Shown: positions 8,261 to 16,329 of the stretch, one piece after another
Position numbering within the stretch: the first letter of the stretch is position 1
Layout of the letters: each line of letters opens with the position of its first letter
Assembly: GCF_000016645.1 (NCBI RefSeq)
Contig: NC_009441.1
Coordinates: forward strand, 2,666,001 to 2,730,000
DNA: 64,000 bases
Source: Flavobacterium johnsoniae UW101
GTDB lineage: Bacteria; Bacteroidota; Bacteroidia; Flavobacteriales; Flavobacteriaceae
Direction: 5' to 3'
Program-made: the position numbers and the translations under genes
The notes under the pieces: model-generated
What the model saw: only the letters and a program-made list of their open reading frames with translations
What the model was told of the DNA's origin: nothing
Databases searched by the model: none

Positions 8261-8291
8261 AAAAAAAAACGCCCTGATTTTCAGAGCGTTT
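8261..8291 (-). terminator. purA terminator
   Basis: On the minus strand AAACGCTCTG pairs with CAGGGCGTTT around a short AAAAT loop and is followed by a run of Ts, a classic intrinsic terminator nine bases after the purA stop. Confidence 0.88.
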
Positions 8292-8299
8292 AAAATGTA

Positions 8300-9571
8300 T
8301 TATTTTGTTATTGTTTGTTTTCTGTCTGGTCCAACCGATACAATTTTGATTGGCACTTCGATTTCTTTTTCAATAAACTCAATATATTCTTTTAGCTCAA
8401 CAGGCAGTTGATCGTAAGTTGTTAAGCCTGTTAAATCTTGTTTCCATCCTTTAAATTCTTTGTAAACCGGAGTGACATTTTCTGGTTCGATGTTGTATGG
8501 AAAGTGAGAAATGTTTTGTCCTTTGTAGTTGTACTCTGTACAAACTTTTAAAGTTTCAAAACCAGAAAGTACATCACCTTTCATCATCATTAACTGCGTA
8601 ACTCCGTTAACCTGAACTGCATATTTTAAAGCAACAAGGTCTAACCATCCGCAGCGTCTTTGTCTTCCTGTTACAGAACCAAATTCGTTACCAACTCTTG
8701 CCATTGTAGCACCAACTTCATCAAAAAGTTCAGTTGGAAAAGGTCCGCTTCCTACACGAGTAACGTAAGCTTTGAAAATTCCGTAAACTTCTTTGATTTT
8801 GTTAGGAGCAATTCCTAAACCAGTACAAGCTCCTGCAGCAGTAGTGTTTGATGAAGTTACGAAAGGATAAGTTCCAAAATCAACATCTAACAATGATCCC
8901 TGAGCTCCTTCGCAAAGAATAGACTTTCCTGCTTTTTGAGCCTGGTGCATGTATTCTTCACTGTCAATAAAATCTAATTTTTTTAATTCTTCAATAGCTT
9001 CAAAAAACTCTTTTTCAAGTTCAGCTAAGTTGTATTGAATGTTTACATCATAAAAAGCAATCATAGCTTCGTGTTTGTCAGCCAATGATCTGTAACGCTC
9101 TTTAAAATCTTCTAATTCGATATCTCCAACACGTAAACCGTTTCTGCCTGTTTTGTCCATGTAAGTTGGTCCAATTCCTTTAAGAGTAGAACCAATTTTT
9201 GCTTTTCCTTTTGAAGCTTCAGAAGCTGCATCAAGCAAACGGTGAGTTGGTAAAATTAAATGCGCTTTTCTTGAAATAATTAATTTCTTTTTGATGTCAA
9301 GGTTGAATTTCTCTAAACCTTCGATTTCTTTTTGAAAAACTACTGGATCAATTACAACTCCATTTCCGATGATATTTACTGAATCTTTGTGAAAAATTCC
9401 AGAAGGAATAGTTCTTAATACGTGCTTAATTCCGTCAAATTCTAATGTATGTCCTGCATTTGGTCCACCTTGGAAACGTGCAATAATATCATAGTTTGAG
9501 GTAAGAACGTCAACAATTTTTCCTTTACCTTCATCTCCCCATTGTAATCCTAGTAATAAATCTACGGTCAT
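8300..9571 (-). CDS. purA: Adenylosuccinate synthetase
   Basis: Condenses IMP with aspartate using GTP to give adenylosuccinate, the first step towards AMP. The 423-residue length is normal. The P-loop GLQWGDEGKGK lies at residues 8-18, followed by GGPNAGHT with the catalytic His, and the IMP/GTP-binding segments GSTLKGIGPTY and VTGRQRRCGW. It follows the Fur-like gene by 97 bp on the same strand and has a 6-bp hairpin in its leader. Together with guaB at 4.4 kb both IMP branch enzymes are in this window. Confidence 0.97.
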   Translation of the reverse strand: MTVDLLLGLQWGDEGKGKIVDVLTSNYDIIARFQGGPNAGHTLEFDGIKHVLRTIPSGIFHKDSVNIIGNGVVIDPVVFQKEIEGLEKFNLDIKKKLIISRKAHLILPTHRLLDAASEASKGKAKIGSTLKGIGPTYMDKTGRNGLRVGDIELEDFKERYRSLADKHEAMIAFYDVNIQYNLAELEKEFFEAIEELKKLDFIDSEEYMHQAQKAGKSILCEGAQGSLLDVDFGTYPFVTSSNTTAAGACTGLGIAPNKIKEVYGIFKAYVTRVGSGPFPTELFDEVGATMARVGNEFGSVTGRQRRCGWLDLVALKYAVQVNGVTQLMMMKGDVLSGFETLKVCTEYNYKGQNISHFPYNIEPENVTPVYKEFKGWKQDLTGLTTYDQLPVELKEYIEFIEKEIEVPIKIVSVGPDRKQTITK

Positions 9572-9590
9572 TCTGTTTTAATTTGCGTTG

Positions 9591-9608
9591 GGACAATCTA
9601 AGTTGTCC
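9591..9608. promoter_or_regulatory. Inverted repeat in the purA leader
   Basis: GGACAA (9591-9596) and TTGTCC (9603-9608) form a 6-bp dyad 20 bp before the purA ATG. It may be an operator or a translational hairpin; no TAnnTTTG box lies between it and the Fur-like gene. Confidence 0.3.
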
Positions 9609-9647
9609 TACTGATTATGTAGTTAATTTTCTTTTTTTAATTTTTTG

Positions 9648-9668
9648 AAAAAGTCTTTGTTTAAAGAC
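9648..9668 (-). terminator. Weak hairpin at the end of the Fur-like gene
   Basis: On the minus strand GTCTTT-AAAC-AAAGAC is followed by TTTTT. The 6-bp AT-rich stem overlaps the stop region and would be a leaky terminator, leaving room for cotranscription into purA. Confidence 0.4.
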
Positions 9669-10126
9669 TATGAGTTTTGTTTTTTATTTCCGTAGAAATA
9701 AAGCGAATGATTTGTGATTTCAATATCAAAAATTTCTTCGATAGTCTTTTTGATGGTTTGAATTCTTGGATCGCAAAATTCAATTACTTCACCCGAATCA
9801 GTCATAATGATGTGATCGTGCTGTTTATCAAAATATGATTTTTCGTAGTAAGCCTGATTTTGTCCAAATTGATGTTTTCTAACCAAAGCGCAGTCTAACA
9901 ATAACTCGATCGTGTTGTAAAGCGTAGCCCTGCTCACACGATAGTTTTTGTTTTTCATTTTGATGTATAGGTTTTCTATATCAAAATGCTCCTCGCTATC
10001 GTAAATTTCCTGAAGTATAGCATAACGCTCAGGAGTTTTGCGATGCCCTTTTTGTTCAAGATACAATGTAAAAACATTTTTTACAATTTCTTGATTCTTA
10101 GTGTTGTCAGTTGAAATAAGTGTCAT
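9668..10126 (-). CDS. Fur-family transcriptional regulator without the first CxxC
   Basis: A 152-residue Fur/PerR-type metal-dependent repressor. The winged helix is at about 20-80 ([27 protein letters not shown]) and the dimerisation/metal domain begins at [15 protein letters not shown] (103-117). In canonical Fur this reads HDHLxCxxCG; here both structural zinc cysteines are replaced (Met108 and Ser111), so the usual Zn4Cys site is absent, as in some Bacteroidota members. ATG at 10126 is chosen over a TTG three codons earlier, because that TTG lies inside the TATCTTTG promoter box. It sits between rel and purA. Regulated metal or peroxide specificity cannot be read from the sequence. Confidence 0.88.
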   Translation of the reverse strand: MTLISTDNTKNQEIVKNVFTLYLEQKGHRKTPERYAILQEIYDSEEHFDIENLYIKMKNKNYRVSRATLYNTIELLLDCALVRKHQFGQNQAYYEKSYFDKQHDHIIMTDSGEVIEFCDPRIQTIKKTIEEIFDIEITNHSLYFYGNKKQNS

Positions 10127-10132
10127 ATCCGG

Positions 10133-10140
10133 CAAAGATA
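10133..10140 (-). promoter_or_regulatory. -7 box TATCTTTG of the Fur-like gene
   Basis: A perfect TAnnTTTG on the minus strand, ending six bases before the ATG at 10126. Initiation at the usual distance would put the transcript start at or next to the start codon, implying a leaderless mRNA. Confidence 0.6.
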
Positions 10141-10214
10141 ATTTTTTATTTTTAATGAATAAAAGTTTCGGGTTTAAAGTTTCGTTACAAAATTCTTATA
10201 GTTTCCCTAAAAAG

Positions 10215-12437
10215 TTAGGTTCTGTACTCTCTTGTAACCTTATCAACGCCGTCAATTTTCTTAATGGCATTGATCATTTTTTTCAAAATGGTATTGTTTT
10301 GAACAATAACAGCAACCTGTCCGTGAAAAATTCCGGCATCAGTACTCAAAGAAATACTCTGAATATTAACGCTCATATTATTCGAAATTACACGGGTTAA
10401 TTGATTGGTAAGTCCTAAAACATCCATTCCTGTAATATTGATAATGGCTTTAAATTCTTCCTGAGAAGAATCGATCCATTTAGCACTCATAATTCGGTAA
10501 GCATAGTTAGACTGCATTCCAATAGCATTTGGACAGTCTTTTTTATGTACTTTAATTCCTTCGTTGATCGTTACGAAACCAAACACATCATCACCCGGAA
10601 TTGGATTACAGCATTGCGAAAGTTTATAATCGAGTTTGTCATGCTCTGTTCCAAAAACCAGCATGTCGTAATTACTGCTGATAACTGGTTTGTGAATATC
10701 CTCTGCAGCAGTTGTATCTTTATTTCTTTTGATTTTATTTTTGAAGAAATTGATAAACGTATTGCTTTTTTGTGCTGCGTAATCTTTTAACTGCTGATTT
10801 TCGATTGCGCCAATTCCAACTCGGTAAAATAAATCTAAACTTGTTTTTAATTTAAAAAAGTTAACTAACTCGTTTGTTACTTGTTCGTTAAGCGTAATTT
10901 TTAAATGCTTTAGTTTTCTGGTAAGTAATTCTTTTCCTTCCTCGCCAATTTTTTTGGTGTTCTCGTTAAGAACGTTTTTAATTTTATTTTTTGCTCTCGA
11001 AGTCGTTACATATTCCAGCCAGTTTACGGTTGGTTTTTGATTTGGAGAAGTAATTACTTCAACCTGATCACCGCTTTTTAATTCATGATTTAAAGGAACA
11101 AGACGCCCGTTTACGCGAGTTCCTCTTGTTTTAATTCCAATTTCAGAGTGAATGCTGAAAGCAAAATCCAGAGATGTTGCGCCTTTTGGCAGTGATTTGA
11201 TTTCTCCTTTTGGCGTAAAAACGAAGATTTCTTTTGAATATAAATTCATTTTAAAATCTTCAACAAAGTCTACAGCATTAGTTTCAGGGTTTTCCAGCGC
11301 TTCACGAAGTAAATTCAGCCAGGTATCAAGACCGCTTTCTTCGGTTGCGCCATTTTTATATTTGTAATGCGCTGCGTAACCTTTTTCGGCAATTTCATCC
11401 ATACGCTCGCTTCGAACCTGAACTTCAACCCAGCGTCCTTTTGGTCCCATAACTGTAATGTGAAGCGCTTCATATCCGGTTGATTTTGGAGATGAAATCC
11501 AGTCACGTAAACGGCTTGGGCTTGGTCTGTAATGATCAGTTACTATCGAATAAATTTTCCAAGCGATGAACTTTTCATCATGCGGATCTGCTTTGTATAC
11601 AATTCTCAGGGCAAATTTGTCATAAACTTCATCAAAACTTACGTTTTGCGCACGCATTTTTCTACGGATCGAGTAGATTGATTTTGGACGCCCTTTTATA
11701 ATATAATCAATGTTTTCTGCATCAAGAGATTTTTTGATTACTTCAGAAATGTCGTTTATATACGCATCCTGCTGCTCTTTAGTTTCTCTAATTTTGCTTA
11801 CAATATCATTATAAACAGCGGGTTCTGTATATTTTAAACCTAAATCTTCAAGTTTGCTTTTAATGTTATAAAGTCCCAGACGGTGGGCAAGGGGCGCATA
11901 AATGTATAATGTTTCCGATGCGATTTTTGTCTGCTTGTATTCTGCCATCGAATCCATTGTCTGCATATTATGAAGACGATCGGCTAGCTTTATTAAAATT
12001 ACACGGACGTCATCATTCAGTGTCAGGATCATTTTACGGAAGTTTTCCGCCTGCATTGATGCATTTAAATCTTTTTGAACTAATGAGATTTTGGTTAAAC
12101 CTTCAACCAGCTGCGCCACTTTAGGATTAAACATACGCTCGATATCTTCGACTGTAATAGGAGTATCTTCAACAACATCGTGCAGTAACGCTGCGGCAAT
12201 AGAAGTCGCGCCCAGACCAATTTCTGAGGCTACAATTTTTGCAACTGCAATAGGATGAAAGATATACGCTTCACCAGATTTGCGTCTTTGTTCTTTGTGA
12301 GCATCAACAGCAACATCAAAAGCTTTTCGAATTAATTTTTTATCAGTTGTGCTTAAAGTCTGGTAACTAATTCTTAGTAATTCCTTGTATTCCTGTGCAA
12401 TAGCTTTGTTTTCTTTTTCTATATCAATTTCTGTCAT
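10215..12437 (-). CDS. Bifunctional (p)ppGpp synthetase/hydrolase (Rel/SpoT)
   Basis: Makes and degrades the stringent-response alarmone (p)ppGpp. The 740-residue protein has the full long-RSH layout: HD hydrolase domain with LLHDVVEDT (His86-Asp87), synthetase domain with GRPKSIYSI and the YEALH...EVQVR segment, a TGS domain (IFVFTPKGEIKSLPKGATSLD), a helical/zinc-finger-like region with CCNPIPGDDV, and a C-terminal ACT domain. Both catalytic halves look intact, so it is probably the main RSH enzyme. The start is ATG 12437 (MTEIDIEK); an upstream in-frame ATG at 12452 is possible but less family-like. The Fur-like gene follows 88 bp downstream with its own promoter. Confidence 0.93.
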   Translation of the reverse strand: MTEIDIEKENKAIAQEYKELLRISYQTLSTTDKKLIRKAFDVAVDAHKEQRRKSGEAYIFHPIAVAKIVASEIGLGATSIAAALLHDVVEDTPITVEDIERMFNPKVAQLVEGLTKISLVQKDLNASMQAENFRKMILTLNDDVRVILIKLADRLHNMQTMDSMAEYKQTKIASETLYIYAPLAHRLGLYNIKSKLEDLGLKYTEPAVYNDIVSKIRETKEQQDAYINDISEVIKKSLDAENIDYIIKGRPKSIYSIRRKMRAQNVSFDEVYDKFALRIVYKADPHDEKFIAWKIYSIVTDHYRPSPSRLRDWISSPKSTGYEALHITVMGPKGRWVEVQVRSERMDEIAEKGYAAHYKYKNGATEESGLDTWLNLLREALENPETNAVDFVEDFKMNLYSKEIFVFTPKGEIKSLPKGATSLDFAFSIHSEIGIKTRGTRVNGRLVPLNHELKSGDQVEVITSPNQKPTVNWLEYVTTSRAKNKIKNVLNENTKKIGEEGKELLTRKLKHLKITLNEQVTNELVNFFKLKTSLDLFYRVGIGAIENQQLKDYAAQKSNTFINFFKNKIKRNKDTTAAEDIHKPVISSNYDMLVFGTEHDKLDYKLSQCCNPIPGDDVFGFVTINEGIKVHKKDCPNAIGMQSNYAYRIMSAKWIDSSQEEFKAIINITGMDVLGLTNQLTRVISNNMSVNIQSISLSTDAGIFHGQVAVIVQNNTILKKMINAIKKIDGVDKVTREYRT

Positions 12438-12452
12438 AACGGCATAGTTCAA

Positions 12453-12727
12453 GTACTAAAAATAAGAATTAGTTAGAACATACACAAGGGAATGGAGTGT
12501 TGATTTTGGACTTATAATTTCAGATTTTTGAAGGTGTAATTTCGTGATTTTTGTAGCTGAAAAGCGACTTAGATTAAAAATAAATTTCAATTTTTTATCC
12601 CGATCCAAAGCGTCGTGACGGAACAAAATTCCAATAAAAAAGAGCAGAGCGATTTTTTATAAATCTAAAATCTAAAATCTAAAATCTAAAATCTAAAATC
12701 TAAAATCTAAAATCTAAAATCTAAAAT
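12453..12727. other. Intergenic region between RNA methyltransferase and rel genes
   Basis: Both flanking genes are on the minus strand. The stretch holds a long heptamer tandem repeat at its right end (listed separately), a small CGTC-GT-GACG hairpin at 12611-12620 and AT-rich filler. I see no TAnnTTTG box for rel and no RNA gene. Confidence 0.6.
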
Positions 12728-12733
12728 CTAAAA
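12661..12733. repeat. Heptamer tandem repeat (TCTAAAA)n, about 10 copies
   Basis: About 73 bp of uninterrupted TCTAAAA repeats. The array starts in the spacer and runs into the last codons of the RNA methyltransferase gene, whose TAG stop (12728-12730 on the minus strand) is part of a repeat unit (minus-strand unit TTTTAGA). Each unit contains a TAG in one frame. Copy number should be slippage-prone; the array sits in the transcript between the methyltransferase and rel genes. Confidence 0.95.
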
Positions 12734-13516
12734 TCCCCTTTGTCTTTTAGCTTCAAAAATTAAAATAGCGGCTGCGACAGAAACGTTCATGCTGTCGATT
12801 TCTCCCTGCATTGGAATAATGATGTTCTGCGTTGCTTCGTCACGCCATTTCTGAGATAAACCAGTTGCTTCTGTACCCACAACTAAAGCAGTCGGAGCAG
12901 TGAAGTTTTGGGTATGGTATGAAGTTGAATTTTGTAAGGTTGCCGAATAAAAACTGATGTTTTTTTCTTTTAAAAAAGCAATAATTTCTTCGGTTGTTCC
13001 AGTTGCAATTTGATTGGTAAACAAACAGCCAACGCTGGAACGCACAATATTTGGATTGTATAAATCACTTTTTGGATCTGCAATTAAAACGGCATCAAGA
13101 TTTGCAGCGTCGGCAGTACGTAAAACGGCGCCCACATTTCCTGGTTTTTCGAGTGATTCGGCTACTAAAATTAATGGATTATCAGATAGTTTTAAATCGG
13201 ATAATTTTAATGATTTGGTTTTGGCTACAGCCAAAATACCTTCGGTCGTATCGCGGTAAGCCAGTTTTTGATAGACTTCTTTGTTGATTTCGATTAACTG
13301 AACCGACGAACCAACTAATTTATTGATTTGATTTTCGGTAACTAAATCGGGTAAAAACAAAACCGTTTCAATTTCATAACCGCCTTTTATCGCTAATGAA
13401 ATTTCGCGTTGTCCTTCAATTAAAAATGTTCCGGTTTGTTTTCTTGCTTTTGCTTTTTCCTGTAATAAAGCAAGCGATTTTATAAACGGATTTTGAACTG
13501 AAGTGATTTGTTTCAT
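12728..13516 (-). CDS. TrmH/SpoU-family RNA 2'-O-methyltransferase
   Basis: The 262-residue protein has the SpoU substrate-binding N-domain (GTFLIEGQREISLAI) and the SPOUT trefoil-knot methyltransferase domain with KPGNVGAVLRTADA, VVGTEATGLS and IPMQGEIDSMNVSVAAAI, the three conserved AdoMet/knot motifs. It methylates a ribose in rRNA or tRNA; the exact target is not deducible. Start ATG 13516 is used (MKQITSVQNP); an ATG five codons upstream lies in the CTTTG-rich leader element. The stop codon is formed by the first unit of a heptamer repeat. A CTTTG-rich dispersed element lies directly upstream. Confidence 0.9.
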   Translation of the reverse strand: MKQITSVQNPFIKSLALLQEKAKARKQTGTFLIEGQREISLAIKGGYEIETVLFLPDLVTENQINKLVGSSVQLIEINKEVYQKLAYRDTTEGILAVAKTKSLKLSDLKLSDNPLILVAESLEKPGNVGAVLRTADAANLDAVLIADPKSDLYNPNIVRSSVGCLFTNQIATGTTEEIIAFLKEKNISFYSATLQNSTSYHTQNFTAPTALVVGTEATGLSQKWRDEATQNIIIPMQGEIDSMNVSVAAAILIFEAKRQRGF

Positions 13517-13522
13517 TTTTTT

Positions 13523-13557
13523 AAGGCTCAAAGTTGCAAAGGCTCAAAGGTACAGAG
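13523..13557 (-). repeat. CTTTG-rich dispersed leader element (copy 1)
   Basis: On the minus strand the element reads CTCTGTACCTTTGAGCC followed by TTTGCAACTTTGAGCCTT and then AAAAAAATG, the methyltransferase start. It contains TACCTTTG, a perfect -7 consensus. Related copies precede the start codons at 24214 and 42077 in the same orientation relative to their genes. Confidence 0.7.
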
Positions 13558-13598
13558 TTTTTTTCGTCCTGCAATGTTTTGAATAGTTATAGTTTTTG

Positions 13599-13676
13599 CC
13601 ACGAATTACACGAATTTTTACGAATTGTAATTGAACGCAATTAAAATAAATTAGTGGAGATTCGTGTAATTCGTGG
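13599..13676. repeat. Dispersed inverted repeat (CCACGAATTACACGAAT)
   Basis: CCACGAATTACACGAAT (13599-13615) is exactly complementary to ATTCGTGTAATTCGTGG (13660-13676). Diverged relatives with the same overall form (GCCA...GAATT / AATTC...TGGC) occur at 24835-24895 and 41413-41459, all in intergenic positions. Confidence 0.75.
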
Positions 13677-13687
13677 TGAAAAAAAAT

Positions 13688-14773
13688 CTATTTTTCAAAA
13701 ACTTCTTTTACCTCAGTTTCTACAGGATGATTTGTTGTAAAATTACTGCCCATGATTTTTGCAATGGTTTGGGCGAATTGTTTTTGATAGAGCTGAGAAT
13801 CTGTTTTGATTTCGCCTTTTGGGGCAATTTCCGGCCCCATTGCAGCAAACCAAATTTGTGATGCGCCTTCAATATCAGCTCCGTGATCTCTCCATTGCGA
13901 TTTTATTTTGTCTCCTCGTCCGTGGTCAACGGTTATAAATAAAGTTGTTTTGTTTTTGTACTGCGGATCATTTTGCACAAAATTCCAGATTTCCTGAATC
14001 CATTTATCGACTTGGTTCGCCGCATCCAGATACGATCTGTAATCGCCATGATGTGCCCATTCGTCGGTTTCACCATAAGCAATATATAACACTTTTGGTT
14101 TCTTGGTTTTCAATTCATCCATAGCCTGATAATGTGTAAAAACATCCAGACATTCATCTTCATGAAAAGGCTTAAACGAATTATTACGCATTTCGTTTAA
14201 TAGTTTTTGAGTTTGTGTTGGTTTGTTTCCACCCACATTGTCAAAGGCAGAAATTACAGGAAACCCGCTTCTTTCCTCATTTAATATTCGGTCAAAAGCA
14301 TCCCAAGCGCCAAAAGCGGCAGTTTTGCCTTTTAGTTTTGGCTGTTTATTTAAGAATTCTAAAACATTTACATTTGGATTGGCTTTGTAACCGTTTGAAT
14401 TTACGTTTACATCAACATTTCCGGTCATGATTTCGCTGTATCCGGGATAGCTGAACCAATACGGATTGGCAACATCTACTTTGTTTCCTAAATCTCGATT
14501 GCCGTAAATCTGTCCTTTTGATGCAATTTCCGACCAGAAAAAAGGCATAATTTTTTGGCGTGATGCTTTAAAATCCTGACCTGAATATTTTTTGTAAATG
14601 TAAGTACTGTCTCCCTGATTGAATTTTTTATCGTTGGCAATTGCTGTGTCTAAACCTTTAAAAACTTCCTGCCATCTAAATCCGTCAGTAGTTATAATGA
14701 TAATGTTTTCTGTTTTTTGTGCAGAAGATAAAAAGCTGGTTAAAATGAATAGAATTAGAATTGATTTTTTCAT
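13688..14773 (-). CDS. Alkaline-phosphatase-superfamily protein, periplasmic
   Basis: The 361-residue protein has a signal peptide (MKKSILILFILTSFLSSAQ) and the superfamily metal-site motifs TTDGFRW (Asp30), GETDEWAHHGD and TVDHGRGD followed by WRDHGAD. These correspond to the Asp/His ligands of the two-metal site in alkaline phosphatase, sulfatase and phosphoglycerate-mutase-like enzymes. The substrate is unknown; phosphodiester, phosphonate or sulfate ester hydrolysis are all possible. It lies alone between the methyltransferase and an S41 protease gene. Confidence 0.82.
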   Translation of the reverse strand: MKKSILILFILTSFLSSAQKTENIIIITTDGFRWQEVFKGLDTAIANDKKFNQGDSTYIYKKYSGQDFKASRQKIMPFFWSEIASKGQIYGNRDLGNKVDVANPYWFSYPGYSEIMTGNVDVNVNSNGYKANPNVNVLEFLNKQPKLKGKTAAFGAWDAFDRILNEERSGFPVISAFDNVGGNKPTQTQKLLNEMRNNSFKPFHEDECLDVFTHYQAMDELKTKKPKVLYIAYGETDEWAHHGDYRSYLDAANQVDKWIQEIWNFVQNDPQYKNKTTLFITVDHGRGDKIKSQWRDHGADIEGASQIWFAAMGPEIAPKGEIKTDSQLYQKQFAQTIAKIMGSNFTTNHPVETEVKEVFEK

Positions 14774-14901
14774 TCCTTGTAGTTTTACAAATTAGAAGAT
14801 TAAAGATATTTATAAAAAACAGAATGTTTAATTATTCAGTTTTAAGAAATAAACATTTTTTATAATTCTTCGGTTATTGAAAAAAAAGAAGATGCTGACA
14901 A

Positions 14902-16269
14902 TTACTTTTTCTGGTTTTTTAAATATTTAACTGCTTCTTCCAGTACGCTGTCTCTATTGTTTAAATAGTCGTTTAGAGTAGGTGCAATTTCTATATCAGG
15001 TTTTATTCCATAGCCTACAAATTCCCTTCCGTCTGGATAAGTATCTTTTTTGGTACAGACTCTGGCATATCCGCCACCAGGCAAATCAAACAAAAAAGGC
15101 TGTCCTGTACTTCCATATGATTTTTCGCCCATTTTAATCATATGTTTTTGATTATCGGCAAAAATCAAGAAATCTTCTGCTGCCGAAGCTGTATTATGGC
15201 TGAGTAAAATTACTGTTGGAACCACAATTCTTTTAGCATTTAGTTGAATTGTAGTTGGATTATATTCGAGATCAAAATAAAATTGATCATGATAAGACAA
15301 ATAGGCTTTTTTCTTCCACGGAATGTTTATAGTATCCTTAGCATCAATGTATTTTCCCCATGCTTTGTAAGCCGGAAGATGATCTCTGGTTTTTTGGCGC
15401 GATCCGTAAAGAATAGTATCGTTTGTCAGATATTGTAATATATCACTTCCAACATTGGTGCTGCCGCCTCCGTTACTGCGTAAATCAACGATTAATGATT
15501 TAGCTTTATATAATTCAGGAAGTTTTGTAACGAACAAGCTGTCAATTTTTTCATCACTAAATGAATTTAGCGAAATATAAGCTGTCTCTTTGTTTACCCA
15601 TTTAAAATCTAGAAGTTTCTTTTCGGTTTCGGCAGGGAAAACTTCTTTTTCTTCTGTTTTTTTATGCGTTAATGCCAGTTCAATAATTTTTTTATTAGGC
15701 TTTTTTATTTTAACTATAAAAGTTTCTCCTTCAAGCCCTTTTAATAGATTCGAAATACTCAAATCTTGTAAAACATAATCGGTAGAAGATGAGATGTATG
15801 GAGCAGTATTTTCATCAATAAATTTTTGGGTTGATTTTCCATTTACTTCAATGATTTCGCTTCCCACCGGAATTTCATCTTTTTTGCTGTAATTTGTTCG
15901 GATTATTATGGCTTTGCCTTCAATATTTTTAATGAAAAGTTTGTAGTCCCCAAACATAACAGTCATGGGTTCGATGCTTTTTGGAAAATAAACATTTGTA
16001 TGTCCGTCTTTTAATAAAGCACAGAATTTTTGAAGTTCACGGTAATATTCGTAATCGTTTTTTGTGTTTTGAACTATTGTAATAAGTTCTTTATACCGAT
16101 TGTCCCACATCGTTCTGTCAACTTTATCAAGATAGACAAAATTGTAATTTACTTCCTGCCAGAATTTTGAAAGTCCATAGACTTTATCGCTTGGTGTTAA
16201 GGTATTTGGGATTTGTCCAAAAAAAGGTATTGTAAACAATAAGAAAGCAGTAATAAACAGCTGTTTCAT
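14902..16269 (-). CDS. S41-family (C-terminal processing/tricorn-type) peptidase
   Basis: A 455-residue secreted peptidase with a signal peptide (MKQLFITAFLLFTIPFFGQ), an N-terminal helical segment, a PDZ-like region (about 130-200, IPVGSEIIEVNGKST) and the S41 domain. The catalytic Ser is in LSHNTASAAEDF and the general-base Lys in KMGEKSYGSTGQP. LIVDLRSNGGGSTNVG is the conserved oxyanion/strand segment. Such enzymes cleave periplasmic proteins near C-termini; the target is unknown. A direct repeat of TTTTGATTGATGA-type text lies in the 5' spacer (16276-16314). Confidence 0.88.
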   Translation of the reverse strand: MKQLFITAFLLFTIPFFGQIPNTLTPSDKVYGLSKFWQEVNYNFVYLDKVDRTMWDNRYKELITIVQNTKNDYEYYRELQKFCALLKDGHTNVYFPKSIEPMTVMFGDYKLFIKNIEGKAIIIRTNYSKKDEIPVGSEIIEVNGKSTQKFIDENTAPYISSSTDYVLQDLSISNLLKGLEGETFIVKIKKPNKKIIELALTHKKTEEKEVFPAETEKKLLDFKWVNKETAYISLNSFSDEKIDSLFVTKLPELYKAKSLIVDLRSNGGGSTNVGSDILQYLTNDTILYGSRQKTRDHLPAYKAWGKYIDAKDTINIPWKKKAYLSYHDQFYFDLEYNPTTIQLNAKRIVVPTVILLSHNTASAAEDFLIFADNQKHMIKMGEKSYGSTGQPFLFDLPGGGYARVCTKKDTYPDGREFVGYGIKPDIEIAPTLNDYLNNRDSVLEEAVKYLKNQKK

Positions 16270-16275
16270 TTATAT

Positions 16276-16314
16276 ATTTGATTTTGATTGATGATTTTTG
16301 ATTGATGATTTTTG
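16276..16314. repeat. Short tandem repeat TGATTGATGATTTT
   Basis: A 14-bp unit of the form TTTTGATTGATGAT is repeated about 2.5 times in the spacer upstream of the S41 peptidase gene. No regulatory role can be assigned. Confidence 0.7.
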
Positions 16315-16329
16315 GAAGAAATAAATGAT

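Noticed and set aside
12661..12733. Regular repeats as a CRISPR array
   Set aside because: The unit is 7 bp without spacers and no cas gene is nearby; it is a simple tandem repeat.
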